From positions 58,019 through 122,018 of the forward strand of contig BEXV01000030.1 in NCBI GenBank assembly GCA_003118195.1: 64,000 nt of DNA, in the 5' to 3' direction. Origin of the DNA: Hemicentrotus pulcherrimus. Taxonomy: Eukaryota > Echinodermata > Echinoidea > Camarodonta > Strongylocentrotidae. Positions 39,345-51,878 of this stretch are shown here, piece after piece. The stretch's first letter is position 1. Every line of letters begins with the position of its first letter. A program made the translations under genes and the position numbers. The notes beneath the pieces were generated by a model. It was given only the letters and a program-made list of their open reading frames with translations. It was not told the DNA's origin and made no database searches.

Positions 39345-39473
39345 GAAAGCGAGAGAGAGACAGAGAAAGAGAGAGAGAGATAGAGACAGAGAGATAGAGG
39401 GACACAGAGGCGGACAGAGAGAGAGAGAGAGAAAGACAGACGGAGAGACAGAGACAGAGAAAATGAGAGAGAT
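39264..39473. repeat. (GA)n-rich microsatellite, long
   Basis: Repeated GAGAGA with GACAGA and GATAGA variants runs for about 200 bases. The reverse strand yields a long leucine/serine-rich open frame (38918-39673 complement, including one unknown residue from the N at 39587), which is a repeat artefact. Confidence 0.95.
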
Positions 39474-40535
39474 AGTGATGTAGAGTGAACTATCACTCTG
39501 TTTATTATATCTGTCTGTTGGACAGGAGGAGTGCTAACATAATAATATGAAAAAGGACATAGAATTGGATGGAATGAAAATGGGGGNTTGTTGGATGAAG
39601 AAGTGCAAATGAGGATGAACCCATTCACACTACAAGAAGAAAGTTTGATCTGGCCCCTCGACTCATGGCCCACCCCTGTTATGAGATGTGATTCTTAGTT
39701 TGTGCTATTCATATTAGGAGAGATCAAGTTTCAGTGAATTGGATTAATCAAAGTGGAAAAGAAAATATGAGAGCAAGGGCTATATGTACTTTGAGAAGAA
39801 AGATTGACAGGTGTGGGATAGAATGTGAGAATAGTAATTACAATGAATGAGGAGGGAAAAATAGTTTTTTTTCAAAACTTTATGGTAAAACAAATTTTTA
39901 GGGTGCATGAAATAATTAAATGAATACAACAGCTTAAAAGAAATACCAGATCAATGATTTGGTAAATTCAAATGTAATCTGAGTAGTAAAGTACATTGGC
40001 TGTATAATTTAGTTGAATATTTGGATTGCAAAACACTAATCAAGATACACATGAGACCAGCTCAAGATTGTCTTCAGCTGTGGAAGATGAGTTCAGTATC
40101 CCTGCAGTACCTTCCATCGGGAACCAGATGGCACCGTTCAGAATGTCTGCCAATTATGTTGGGCCCCACATGTCGAAATTTATGTCATGTTTCTTTGATT
40201 AAGTCAATTTAAGCACCGGAATCATGTATCACTTTGCCATACTGGGTTGATTTCCTTTAACAATTCACTCTACTTTGCTTTAATAATAACTATTGTATAG
40301 ACATGATTAGTAAACTACATCTGGCTTTGTATCACAGTGCACAGCATCTTGATCTTGTTGCAATCAATGCGATATGAAAATAAAAGCATTGCTCTAGTGG
40401 ACATACAAATTGTATGTAAACAAATAAGTGAATTTTTTATAAAGAGTTGTGTCATACCTGAATAGGGGTATAATTCGCAATACCGGTAGTTGCTTGATCA
40501 TCAGTAATGTAAATGCAATGTAGAGGTCTAGTAAG

Positions 40536-40701
40536 TTATTTATAAATGACCAAAAATACACAGAAGATTTGTTGTGCTGATCAAACTTGACAGTATAACA
40601 ATATTTTGCTTCATGATAATTATAAAAAATCCATCTAGGATTTTATTGATAAATGTACCAAAAAATGCAGTGATAACTTTTACGCTGATCAAACTTGACA
40701 G
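40536..40701 (+). repeat. Diverged tandem duplication, 107-base offset
   Basis: Copy 1 (40536-40593) holds TTATTTATAAATGACCAAAA and GCTGATCAAACTTGACAG. Copy 2 (40643-40701) holds TTATTGATAAATGTACCAAA and the same GCTGATCAAACTTGACAG, which is perfectly conserved. The segment between the copies is unrelated to either. The perfectly kept 18-base phrase in otherwise diverged copies stands out. Confidence 0.75.
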
Positions 40702-41554
40702 ATCACTTTGAATTTGTTGTCACAACTGATTTACAAATTACACCAGAGAAGATGGGCCTAGCATCCCTGGACTACTAGTATAAAGTGGAAATTTACCTGT
40801 GTATTGTGGAAGGGTTCCTGTGTGTATAGCACTCTAGCAACTAAAGTATGTTACACCAGTCTCTGAATATTAATAACTCAGTCAACACATATAACCATGA
40901 GGTTGAGTAATTCACGCTGGAACAATGAACAGGTTCAAAGGGGTTGTTCCCCCTTTGCCACGACTGAGGGTAATTTGGATGGGCTGGGCTGCTTTTCAGT
41001 CCTAGAAATGGCAATTACTTTGTCTCAAAAAGAGGTAAAAAAATGATGGATGACTAGATATGCAATTGCACGTCATTTCACTGCAAAATAAAGGTCATCT
41101 GCAACAATTTAATTTTTGTATTAGTGGATTTTTGTAAAGCGCTCATGTTTGGCACTTTGCCACTCCTGCATGGTGCTCTGTTATTATTACCCGGCTTCAA
41201 CACAGCTGCCATTGCAGTACTTGAGCATTATGTTAAATATGTATAAATTCCATAGAAATCATCTTCTAACACTTTTATTCCGCACTTTCAATGATTAGGG
41301 AAGATTAACTTTTATTTCAAGTTATCACAAAGATATAAACCCTTCCCCCTCCCTGAAATTCCCTTTCCCTGGGTCCTCCAATCCAAGCACCCCCTTCTCA
41401 GCGGGGCAGCAGACGCAGCCAACCAGCCAGCCACAAGACATGCCTCGAATTCCTATTAATTTTCGGGGACAGGGGTTGTCGCTTGACCCAGCTGACCCAA
41501 GCACGTCCAGGGTTATCCTGGGAGCAAGCTTGTATGGGAGCGAGGGCTCACTAG

Positions 41555-41913
41555 TCCTGTCACCATCAGCTCCAGATTGCCAAATATCCCGCTATTTCAA
41601 ATATCTCGATTGCAAATTATCCATTTAGTTTGCGGTTTCATCAGCCCGAAGTTGCAATTAGAGGGACATTTGATCGGAATATGCATCCCAAGATATCTTG
41701 GGATAGTTAGCAAAATATCCAGCTATTTGTCCAGTGTCTTTACCAGCAAGAAGACTGAGCAAAATATCTCCAGCTTATTTCTCACGGTCGAGTTTCAAGT
41801 TTTCGAGGTTGAATCTCGAACTGATGAAGACGCTTTTTGGAACTTTGGGATTATTTCCCAAATCAGAAATGGAGGGCTAGTTGGCAATCTCGAGCTGATG
41901 AAGACACGTCTCA
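41555..41913. mobile_element. TATCTCGAGATTGCC-family palindromic element, copy 3
   Basis: The left end GTCACCATCAGCTCCAGATT, then GCCAAATATCCCGCTATTT, is a decayed version of the family end. The right end GGGCTAGTTGGCAATCTCGA, then GCTGATGAAGACACGTC, is its inverse. Interior phrases (GTTAGCAAAATATCCAGC, TTTCGAGGTTGAATCTCGA, CCCAAATCAGAAATGGAGG) align with copy 1 at 11.4 kb. It is about 360 bases, non-coding, and more decayed than copy 2. Confidence 0.78.
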
Positions 41914-44192
41914 AGTTCACCAAATAAAATTGTTGATCAAATGAATGCCATTTGGTCAACATCTGGAGCCCTAGCTTGGTTACCAAAGAGTCTCTGGGAA
42001 AACAAGAGAATGCTTGACAATTTATGTGGTTTTGGTAATCAGAAACATTAGTTCTGTTCACTAAAGTCAAATGTGATAGATTTATTAAAAAAGAATCTTC
42101 TTTTTATAAATCTTTTTTTTCAAGCATTAACTCTATTTCATTGTGATTTATTTAAAGAGGAAGGAAAGAGTTAACTTTTAACTAGTCTTGATTTGATATC
42201 ACCTCTGGAATATGCAATTGGCAACTTTTGTTGATTTTTGTTGAGAGATTAGTGTCATTTACAGGTCTCGGATTTGTAGTCCTAGAACTTAACCTCAAAT
42301 AAGAGTATCGGAACCAGACTAATCGAAGACCACAATGATGATGGAACCGAATATCAGAAAGGAAGGCCAAGAACCAAGTAATTGATCAAAGTGTCGGTCT
42401 CCTTACACTTGTGCCATGACCAATCAAGGTTCGGGGTCATCATCCCCTGTCCTCCAGTCCATGAAGATGGTAGGAGGAGGTATGATAATGACAGTAATTG
42501 GGGATGGTTGGATGGGATGGGAGGAGGGCTAGTTCAAGGGGAGGAGTTGAGTTATTACAAAACAATCAGGAATTTAGTGGTTAGTTCAGCATCTGTTAGG
42601 TGCAAAGTGAGAAAGTTTGTCCTTCCTACGCTATAAGTTCACCTGTCATGCCCGTTTAATATAGTTGTATTTGCAGGTATTTTTACCAGCATGTTTTCTG
42701 ATATCTCACCATTCCTTTTAGTGGAATTAAGGAGTCATATTAATTATTCTAAAAAATCAAAGATGAAATACAATAATAAGACAACTAATATTCTATTCAT
42801 AACCTTTCTCTTTCGGTTTTTACATGAAGGTTATTGTAAAAGACTAGTGTCACTGAAATCATGTTTAATCATTTAGATTGAGGGTATAGAGACTGTTTCC
42901 AGACACAACAACATACCAGTAGTATTCATCTTGATAACAAGAGAAGATTTTCATTAATTTAAAGCAAATAATCGTTGAATAGCAAGCTCTATATGTACAC
43001 AGATAAAAGCAAACAGTAATGATAAGATATTGGACGACTGCATACATTTACTTTTTAATTTTGCAAATAAAAATGATGACACAACCTTGCAATTTGAGTG
43101 TGTACATTCTTGTATCATTGTTGAACTTTCGCATAGAGCATGAAGGGAAGGCAGACCTCTTCTGAAATAGACTTGTCTCTTTCATTATGTGTCGATTCCA
43201 CCACCAGCAAATCAGTTCTGCCCTCCATTAAAAGGCAAGCCAACTCTTTTAGGCCACCTCTTTACAAACTCGAAGGCCATCGTTGACTTGCGCTCAAGGC
43301 AGGGTTTTGAACAGAGTACAAATGTTTTTGCTTTACATGCCTTTAGTCGTTGTCAGGGTTGTATTAGCCTGTATATGAATGGAATAACAAGTTTGTTATG
43401 GAAGGACAAGCCATGGCCAGAAAGGTGGGTTGCCAATTTGTGATTGGCATACCCCATATGCCTTTGTATGGACTTTGCTGTGCACCGCAATCAATCACAC
43501 TTATATTAATAAGAGTTGGACTGTAGAGTAGTGTATACATTATGTTGAGTCTATGTAGTTATCAAAGAGAAGTATAGTTCTTGATTTAAAATGATTTTTA
43601 AAAAAAGTTTAGGCTTCAGCATAAATTGAAATTTAGTTTAGTTTATGTCAGGTAGCCATGTAGGGTACAGAATCTTCCCTTGTAAATTGCTTTGAATCCT
43701 TCCTTTTGTTTCAAGACGAACACTTTCTTGGGTGGATTGAAATGAATTTCAAGTTTTAAAATAGCAATAATATATCCAAGAAGATGATTATTGGATGAGG
43801 TTGGTATAAAGTAAGACTGGTAGTCCTATTCCTCCTTGACTCTCAACTCTTTTCTTATCTAGAGGGCAACATCTTGTGTTGATATGTGTTGTCAAGGGCA
43901 GTTCAATGGCAGGTCACTACTCAAAAGCAACTCAAGACAAGAATGGTGTTCCTGTTCAAATCTCCCTGGTGGATTTTGTAATGTAAACCAGCTTATTCTG
44001 ATCAGAATGGAAAGAAAATGGCAAAAGATGTAGAACACTGCTATTATTGCTGCAGTTCAGACTGGGGAGGGGGGGGGTGTGCAGGGGGTATCCATAAAAT
44101 GAAGATGTAGGCCTATATCAGCCTATACCGTCACATGTGCCATTCATACATGGCATATATGCTCACGCTTATAATGTTGGGAAGGGTAATGA

Positions 44193-44250
44193 CAAGCCAG
44201 AAAGGCATTAACTTCTAACGTTTTGAATGGAGTCAACGCCCTTCTGCTTC
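44193..44250. repeat. GGCATTATC/CTGGCGCTAAG hairpin family, member 3
   Basis: GCCAGAAAGGCATTAACTT and GTCAACGCCCTTCTGCTTC flank about 20 variable bases. The spacing between the paired ends (AGAAAGG to GCCCTTCT) is about 32 bases, close to the 33 and 34 of members 2 and 4. Because both ends are similar, its orientation is ambiguous. Confidence 0.55.
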
Positions 44251-45102
44251 TCAATCTGAGATCTTGACACGGTGCATGGCTAGAAGACTAATTGCTATGA
44301 GGCATTGCATGGTTAACTGCTGATAGTGATCGCTTCATGTAAAGCAATTTTCTCATCAACCTCAATTTCTATATGTGAAAAGGGAGATACACATAGAGAT
44401 CACATAGAATTGTAATACTATCATAGGGTATTTATGTAACCTCTTTCCTCACCCCTCATGTAAGACAAAGAGCAGAAAATCTACCAAATTTTGATAGGGA
44501 AAACTATCTTTTATCTGGGTAAAAGGCATAAATTGTTTTAATTGGGAAAAAGGCCTCACCTGATGTTTTAGCTCCCCCATTTAGATAAACATGACTTTCT
44601 ATGCTACCGCTGTTTACAGACCTTGTTTCGCCGTAGGAATTGGAACTTCGGTGGAATTTAGGTGAAATGCGATGAGAGGTTTGAAGGCATGTTTACTGAT
44701 ATTTCTTTTACCTTATAATCCATGTCAATGAAAAAACTTGTAGAATACTGAATATAGTTTTTGCTTGCCTGCAGGAGTGTAATATTACACAGGCCAAGCA
44801 AAAGGTGGTGTTTTGATATATCTTGCTTAGATAATGATACAAAAAGTAAATTGTTAAGTTATGAATAAAAACTGATATTTTAACATTCACTTTTTTGGGT
44901 TGCACACCAAAGAATGGAATCAAAAGATGCTCATGAGGACTCCTCCCCCTTCTACCCTAAGCTGGAAACAGTGGAAAGTTTGCAATAAAATCAGCGCTTT
45001 GGAATATTTTCCTCCGAGGATTCCTATGATAATTCTTTGGTTGTTTGATACTTCTTCAAAAATAAAAATAAATGACCTACTGTGTTACGTATGCACCACT
45101 GT

Positions 45103-45238
45103 GGTCTGTAATAGCTCTGACCAAGAATGAGAACTGAAAGACAAGATTGCAGTGGGGAATATTATTTTGTGGTCTTGATTTACATCGAGCAAGTAAGAGA
45201 AATTGAAAGACATGATTGCAGGGAAATATTTGAGTTGG
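45103..45238 (+). repeat. Diverged tandem duplication
   Basis: GAGAACTGAAAGACAAGATT, then GCAGTGGGGAATATT, is followed about 70 bases later by GAGAAATTGAAAGACATGAT, then TGCAGGGAAATATT. AATAGCTCTGA also occurs at 45111 and again at 45280. It is an old small duplication. Confidence 0.55.
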
Positions 45239-46835
45239 TTTGGAATATTTGAGTGATTTGTCAAATGCCAGCAGGGTTCTAATAGCTCTGATTCGGTGGT
45301 CCAAAAGTTGGTTGTGATGATATGTCATGTACATTTAGAGTGTTTGTTTTTATTTCTTTGGAATCATAGAGTTTTGAGTGACAGTTTGTATTTAAGTGAT
45401 TTCTACTCCAAAGGATTAATACCAGGCTGCATCTCTAGGCTAGCCAATGGTTGATATGCCTACAACACAATGAATATGAAAGGCATGTTTGTTTTTGCAT
45501 CATAGCTATAGGTCAGTTACATGTACTAGTATTCTACAGCTATACATTCAGTGATTGATTGATATGAAGAAGAAAAAAGAAAGAAATGTATAAGTCACAA
45601 TCCCATCAATGTGAAGTATCTCCGATGCTTAATTATAATTTTTCTCATATTTAACGGCTAAGTGAAGACTGAAGCCTTTGTACTATACATGCAGACATTG
45701 ACCACTTTTGATTTTATACACACTTAATTTTATGATTTACATTTTTTTTTCTTGGAAAGGAATATTTTGAATTATGATTAATTTATCTATAATATATTTA
45801 GGCTTTTTAGAATAGACAAATTCTTATTTGTTGTTTTACATTTGACTGAAATTTTAGTCCAATTTGAATTAAAATAGTTGGACTCTAAACTTTATGCGTG
45901 ATCAAATGAATTTGGTGCCTTTGTTTATCCAGGTGCAACCACTTTTCAAAGACTAAGCCTTCCCCTCTAAAGTTTAAACAACCAGAATTGGCAAATCCCT
46001 CCCAAAACCAACATTCAATTTAGAAATCATCACTATTTGCTTTGTCCCACTAAGCCAATTTAGCGCGCTGCACTTTTGCAGTCTATCCTAGTTGTGGGTG
46101 GGTGTTTTACAAGACCTACATCTTGACGTTTGAAGTATTCAAATCAAATATTGCTGTAATTTGATTCAAATATGATAATCACCATTTGCTTTCATTTCTA
46201 CACAGTTTATTTTTTCTTGCAAATATTTTGAATTAACTTTTGAAAGACTTCTGAGTTGTCAATCTTCAAATGTGCAGGATTTTTGTTTTGATTTAAAATC
46301 TTTTAATATTTTTCTTTTGTCAAATTCTCCATTTCTTTGAAATATTTCAATAAAAATGTATTCATCAATAGACGAATGAATAGAAATAGATATTTCATCA
46401 TGCACCAATACACACACTATTCAAAAGTTGAGTAATGTATGGGTCCATACATATTCTCCCATTGTTCCGTCGTGTTTTTCGATGATAGCAACGTGTCACT
46501 TTTCGTGTCTACTGCACGGTCATCGAGGTTAGGGGGATGGGCAGCTGATTTGCTCTGCGCTTTCATCAGAAAATGGAAATGTTATCTTTATCTGCATGAC
46601 TTCACCTCCGTAATTGCTGTAAATCTTCTCACAATGAGAGAGGCAAGCTCTAGGAAAGGGAAATTCATTGCAGGCACTGCTGTGTTGGAAACGGACCACA
46701 GGGCACGCAGTTGGTTCTTTATTGATTTTGCGCCTTGTCAAAATCTGGGGTGAAATAATAAGTTATCATTATTGTGCAATTTGCTTTTACCCATCCATTT
46801 TTCCATCTCCCACCAGAACAAGTGCACCTTGTGCT

Positions 46836-46866
46836 CCGGTGGTGGTGATGATGATGATGGTGGTGG
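46836..46866 (+). repeat. (GRT)n trinucleotide microsatellite
   Basis: GGTGGTGGTGATGATGATGA continues as TGGTGGTGG. On the opposite strand it produces a histidine run in a spurious frame. Confidence 0.9.
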
Positions 46867-49225
46867 ACAGAGTGCCTTCCACTCAAAAGATTTTCACAGT
46901 TGATTAACACTGCATTGAATTGCTTTTGTAAGAGACAAATAAATTAAACAGTTCAGTGAGTCATGATTTTATTAGGCCAGGCATTAGCCAAGCTTTGATG
47001 CTCTCTAATTCAAAAGCATTCTTTTTTCTTTCTTTCACATTGTGCAGAGTATACTGTCTGGAAATCACAATAGCGTATTTCATTTTGATGATGTCTGTAT
47101 CTACCCTTTGTATATCTTTTTATTTTTCCTCAAACTTTTTATTTGTTTATAATCTCCTTCATTTGAAGGATACTAGAAAGATTGAAAACAAATTTTTATA
47201 AAGTTTACCATTGTTATACCATAATTGCCTTTTATTTGCTATTCTAGATTAGCTTTTGTTATTGACATGTTATTTTATCATGACATTTTATTTCTTGCTA
47301 TTTCATGGAAGCATGTAACAAATGGAATCAACAAATTCATTCCTGGAGGATCTATTAGCTCATGATTTCTGTCGTCTTCTTGAAATTTTAGTTTGAGAAT
47401 ATACCACATGTAGTACTAACCACGCCCGTATTTTGGCATATTTTGCCTTGTGAAAAGCCTGGATTGACCATGTTGGCCCCAGGTTGATGAAAATTCTGGT
47501 CCAACGCTAATGAAACATCTACCCATGGCAAATTGTAAAAATAACTATAACAAAATTATAATTGCTTTTCTTAAAACCTGTTAGTGTGTTTCTTAAGTGT
47601 CATGGCCAAGGGCGTCCCAGGGGTACGAAGCTTTAGCCAAGTCCTGCGCCTCAAGGGTACAAGGCTTTAACTCTTTCTCAAGGTCAAGCACAAATCAGTG
47701 TTGATTCTAGCGTCTGTTCTTAATGAACCATGAAAGAGAAGCACTGGTTCTGACTCATCTCCCACATCCTACCACTACCATCGCTAATATCTCATCCCCA
47801 TTCAGACTTCCAAAATTCGATCTATACGGTAGCTATATCAAAAACTGTATGGGTATATGATTACTAAACCGTAATTGATTAATTAAGTAATGAGTTTCTT
47901 TAAAATAGTCTGATCGTCTTGAACCGAACATAACAAGGTACAATAATATGTTGTATAATGAACCAAATATTTGAGCATTGTATCAACTAAAAATTTGATA
48001 AGGAGTCGGGGTCCAAAAGTGAATGTTGTATTGTATTTGTATGAAAACCATAACTGGGCAGAGCCTATTGTAAGTGCACATCGATGTCATCTTAGCCAAC
48101 CCCTTTGAAACTAGTTCTTTATTTGATAAATATTTTCATGTCTCAATGCCCCTTTAAGTCACTCAACAGTGATTCTTTAATATGTGATGTTTCTTTACAC
48201 AAGCTTCATATAAATGTCCTCTTGTCTGAAGGGGTTACCCTGTCTGGCCGATACTGTCTTCCCTCCCTCCCCATTGGACGTTTTCAGGCTCATTTCATGC
48301 CTTGGCTCAATTGTGGTGGATTTAAGACTCATCCAACCAAATAGGCTTACCTACTGTTTTGCTGGTGAAGATAACCGGTAGGCTTGATGGTTATATGGGT
48401 TTCGCTTTACCCCATAAGAATGTACCGTACCCTACTTTCTATTGGGTGGATTGTACCGTGTGTACTTGATTGTGTCTCATATTTTGTTTGCCTGATATTT
48501 AATCGTTTGAGCGCCCTAGGCGGTTTATACCTGTCCAGATTTTGATATTGTGGCCGATATATTTTGACAAAGAAAAGCTTGTCTGTCTTTGTGAAATTGA
48601 ATTGGAAATGGGTTGATGAATTTTGAAGTAAGAATCAGTGCTTGATGAACATGGCATTAGCAATATATTTTGATTCTTTTTCACCAGAAAATAAAATAAT
48701 TTTCTTTTGGTCATATTCTCCATTTTGAAGAGTCGGTGAATTTCTATTTTAAAGATAAACCCTGCAAATGTGAAGAATTTCACATGTTTTCTTTGAACCG
48801 AAATCCTTAAATAATGATGTTCTGAAGTTGAAGCTGTATTGTACACTACTATATTGAGGTAGTTTGAACACTTGCACATTTGATGTCCTGTAAAACCATG
48901 TCTGAAGTGAGAATAATGTGCTGAAATGCTTTGTGTGGCCATTCATTTTATAATAAGGATTGATGTTTCTTTCACCCCAGAGCATCTGGCATATATCTAT
49001 GGGTAAAGGTGATATGTACAATAAAAAGGAATATTTGTAAACATCTTGAAAGTTGACAAATGTCATTGAGTTATTGCTGTCACATTGGGTTAGTTTGCAG
49101 CAACAAGGGGAGAGAGAATGGGTGCCAGCTGTATGAATTTGTAACTGCCAGTGAAAAATGAAATAATTCATGTTTTATGGCATCGATGGAGCATTTGTAG
49201 ACAATGCGCTCATAATGGGTGAGAT

Positions 49226-49445
49226 ATGAGGAGGTCATGAACGTGAGGAAGGAGGTTAGAGAAGAGAGAAGAAAGAGGGGAGACAGAAAAGGGGATCCCC
49301 AATAGAGTGAGGGAGAATCGGGCATATATGAAAAAGAGAGGGAGAGGAAGAGGGGAAAGAGTGATGGAGGGAAGGGGGGGGGGAGATGATGATGATGGGG
49401 TAGAGATTAAGAGAAAGTGTGGAAGAGAGAGAGAGAGAGAGAACA
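49226..49445 (+). repeat. Purine-rich low-complexity stretch
   Basis: AGGAAGGAGG, GAGAGAAGAAAGAGGGGAG, GGGAGAGGAAGAGGGGAAAG, a G run at 49374-49382 and a GA array at 49425-49442 make a long purine-biased block. Overlapping frames on the reverse strand are serine/leucine/proline-rich artefacts. Confidence 0.9.
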
Positions 49446-51090
49446 AAATTAGGATGCATGACATATTTTTTTTAATAAAATCAAAGACAAGAAATATTAT
49501 TAGGATATTACTTTCTTTTTAAACTTTAAGAAAAACTAGATGTCATGGTAACCATTTTTAAACGCTTAAATAATAATAGTCAATGCCAGTCAGGGTTCAA
49601 TCTTGAAATTGACTCAAATTGACAGATATTCTGGTCTGGCTGCCATCTGGTAACCACAAAAAAGAATCTCTCTCAACCCAAAATATGGGAAAATGGATGG
49701 AAAGAGAGAAAGAGAGGGGGTTACAATCAACCGCAAACTGTATGACTATTGCTTGCAGACAGGGGACAGCTAGCATTGGCAAGCCAGTGACAGAAACAAA
49801 TTTAGAACATGCAGCGTTTACACCCCATAACACATGTGCATTTGGCACATTTCTGCTCATGGATGTTATATTATCTTTCCTCTGTGGGCGAATGAACTTG
49901 GCCTGTCAATTCCTCTTTCCTCTCTCGGCTACCTCGGTCCTTTGTTGGTCCTTGCATTGAAGAGGGGCTGAGCATAAATAAACAATCAAATGTGATGTCG
50001 GTAAGGGGCAAAAGGGATCTGGGCTAGTGTGGACTAGGCCTTGACTCCATTTTTCACTCTCTTCTTTTCCTTTCTCTCCTAGCTCTTCTATTGAAACTTT
50101 GTTGATGGTGGGGCCTAATGTTATTACCACTAGGGGGTAGAGCACATACCATTTGTCTCCACCATTTACCAGCGAGTGAGTGAGAGAGTCACCACGTTCT
50201 GAAGTGTTTTTCTTTCACATTCAAATCATAACTCCCTTTCTGATGTACATGAGGTTGTGAAACTGAAAGAAGATGAAGAAACAAAGTTTACACTCAAAAT
50301 TATTATTCAGATTCCATTTGCTATGCTCTATTTGGGCTAACATAGAACTATCTCAAAGGTATTTGATAAAAACATGTACATTGCAATTCATGGAAACATT
50401 CATCAAAAGAAGCTTTTGCCATTCATAAACAAAACAAATGGGTATGTTTTTGAAGCTTGGGGGCACATTTCCAAATTGAAAATTCTTTTCTTTGTCATTT
50501 TATTTGTACACATGTATCATAACTCCAGATTGCTTGTAAAATGATATCTAGGTCTGCAAGAAAAAAGTGTGTAAGAAAAATATAATAAATGACTGGAGAT
50601 GAGCTACATGAGTCAGGATGAGCCACATATGAGTGGAAACCAACATATTGTTCATTTCCATGGAAGCCTCATCTTCAGCTCATTGAGTAAGGGGGAAATC
50701 CTCTATGTACACATTGAGGTCAACAGAGGGCTCTCACCACATTCACAAACAACAACCTCACAAGTCCAAGTTTAGCTTCTTCAAATCCCACATCCACTGA
50801 AAAACCTTTAGAATGTGTCCTATTGACCCTGAGTTATCTGACTTTGTTCAAAGTTTGTGTAAAGTTTTGAAGATAAGTATCTGCTTTTAGGATTTAGCCC
50901 ACTAAATCTACAGTTTCTTTTTGTAAGCTCTTTCAGTCCATTCAAACATCTTGAATAATTTAAATGTTGTCAATAGGAGTTCTTTTTGAAACGTGAGTGT
51001 TCAGCAATAGAGAAAAAGTGGGATTTCCGGCTTAAGTTTATATCTGTACTTCAGCTATTGAGGTTGACTAAGCATTTTCTTGTCCTCCAG

Positions 51091-51111
51091 ATAGATGTAA
51101 TTTTTTACTTG
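51091..51111 (+). other. Candidate 21-base microexon
   Basis: An acceptor with a branch-point-like TGACTAAG and the tract CATTTTCTTGTCCTCCAG ends at 51090. After 21 bases, ending TACTTG, comes GTAAGTAT, a near-ideal donor. The length is a multiple of three and phase 0 is open (I-D-V-I-F-Y-L), compatible with the phase-0 donor of the PDZ exon. Inclusion would insert seven residues between the IE and V-N-G of the PDZ domain. No homologue is known to me, so this rests on splice signals alone. Confidence 0.3.
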
Positions 51112-51696
51112 GTAAGTATTTTTTTTAAAACGGCAATAAAAGATCTTGGATGTCTCTGAATTCTGGGCAACATATTTAAAACATTTTAAAGATGACAAGC
51201 TTATAAAGCATATTCCGAAATATACTGTAGTCGTAAAAGATCGACTTTCATTTTTCTAGGCATGCATACATGTATATACACAGACAGGCATCAGTTCTAA
51301 CATCAGAAAGGCCCCAGTGCATGGAATTAAATCTAGGATGCAAACATTGCTTTGTCTTTATCAAGAACAAAGCAGGAGTCTGATTTCTTGCTGCACATCT
51401 TGTCTTGAAGCTGACTGTGTCTCTCTGTCCACTAATGGTCCAAAGACGCTTGACCACAGAGAGTTGACTTTTGACCAGTCGGCTTGTTCTAGCTGATTAG
51501 CATTGTTCTGTGAAGTTGGCATGGGTCTGGCTTTGATCTCGACCGACCGCTCTGTACTGTGCATGCATACACAGATAGAATTACTTCTTGTTCAGGCCAA
51601 CACATGCTCAGTGTTTGGATGTTTGGATAAAATCATTGTCATATGCTTCGGATATTGTATGAACAATAGAAACAGTGATGGAGACTTGGTTTTAAA

Positions 51697-51878
51697 GGGA
51701 CAAAATTGCGATTAAAGTTGCTATTATGTAGAAGAATAATAAGAAATAGACATTATTTCATTGGGTGCAAAAATAGGCACTGTATATGGGACAATATTGC
51801 AATTAAAGTTGCTATTATGAAAAAGAGCAATGAGAAATAGACATTATTTCATTGGGTGCAAAAATAGGCACCATACAT
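51697..51878 (+). repeat. Tandem duplication, 91-base unit, about 90% identical
   Basis: Copy 1 starts GGGACAAAATTGCGATTAAA and copy 2 (51788) GGGACAATATTGCAATTAAA. Both continue GTTGCTATTATG and end with ACATTATTTCATTGGGTGCA, then AAAATAGGCAC. The second half of the unit is identical in both copies while the first half has several substitutions. It carries no coding frame. Confidence 0.9.

Noticed and set aside
38918..39673. Longest reverse-strand open frame (251 codons)
   Set aside because: Most of it is the translated GA/CT microsatellite, with leucine/serine runs and an undetermined base. It has no domain.
42660..42690. TTTGCAG|GTATTT as a recursive splice site
   Set aside because: GTATTT is a poor donor and the pyrimidine tract is short.
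48499..49171. 147- and 140-codon reverse-strand frames
   Set aside because: They overlap each other in different frames, have biased composition, and show no domain or splice sites.
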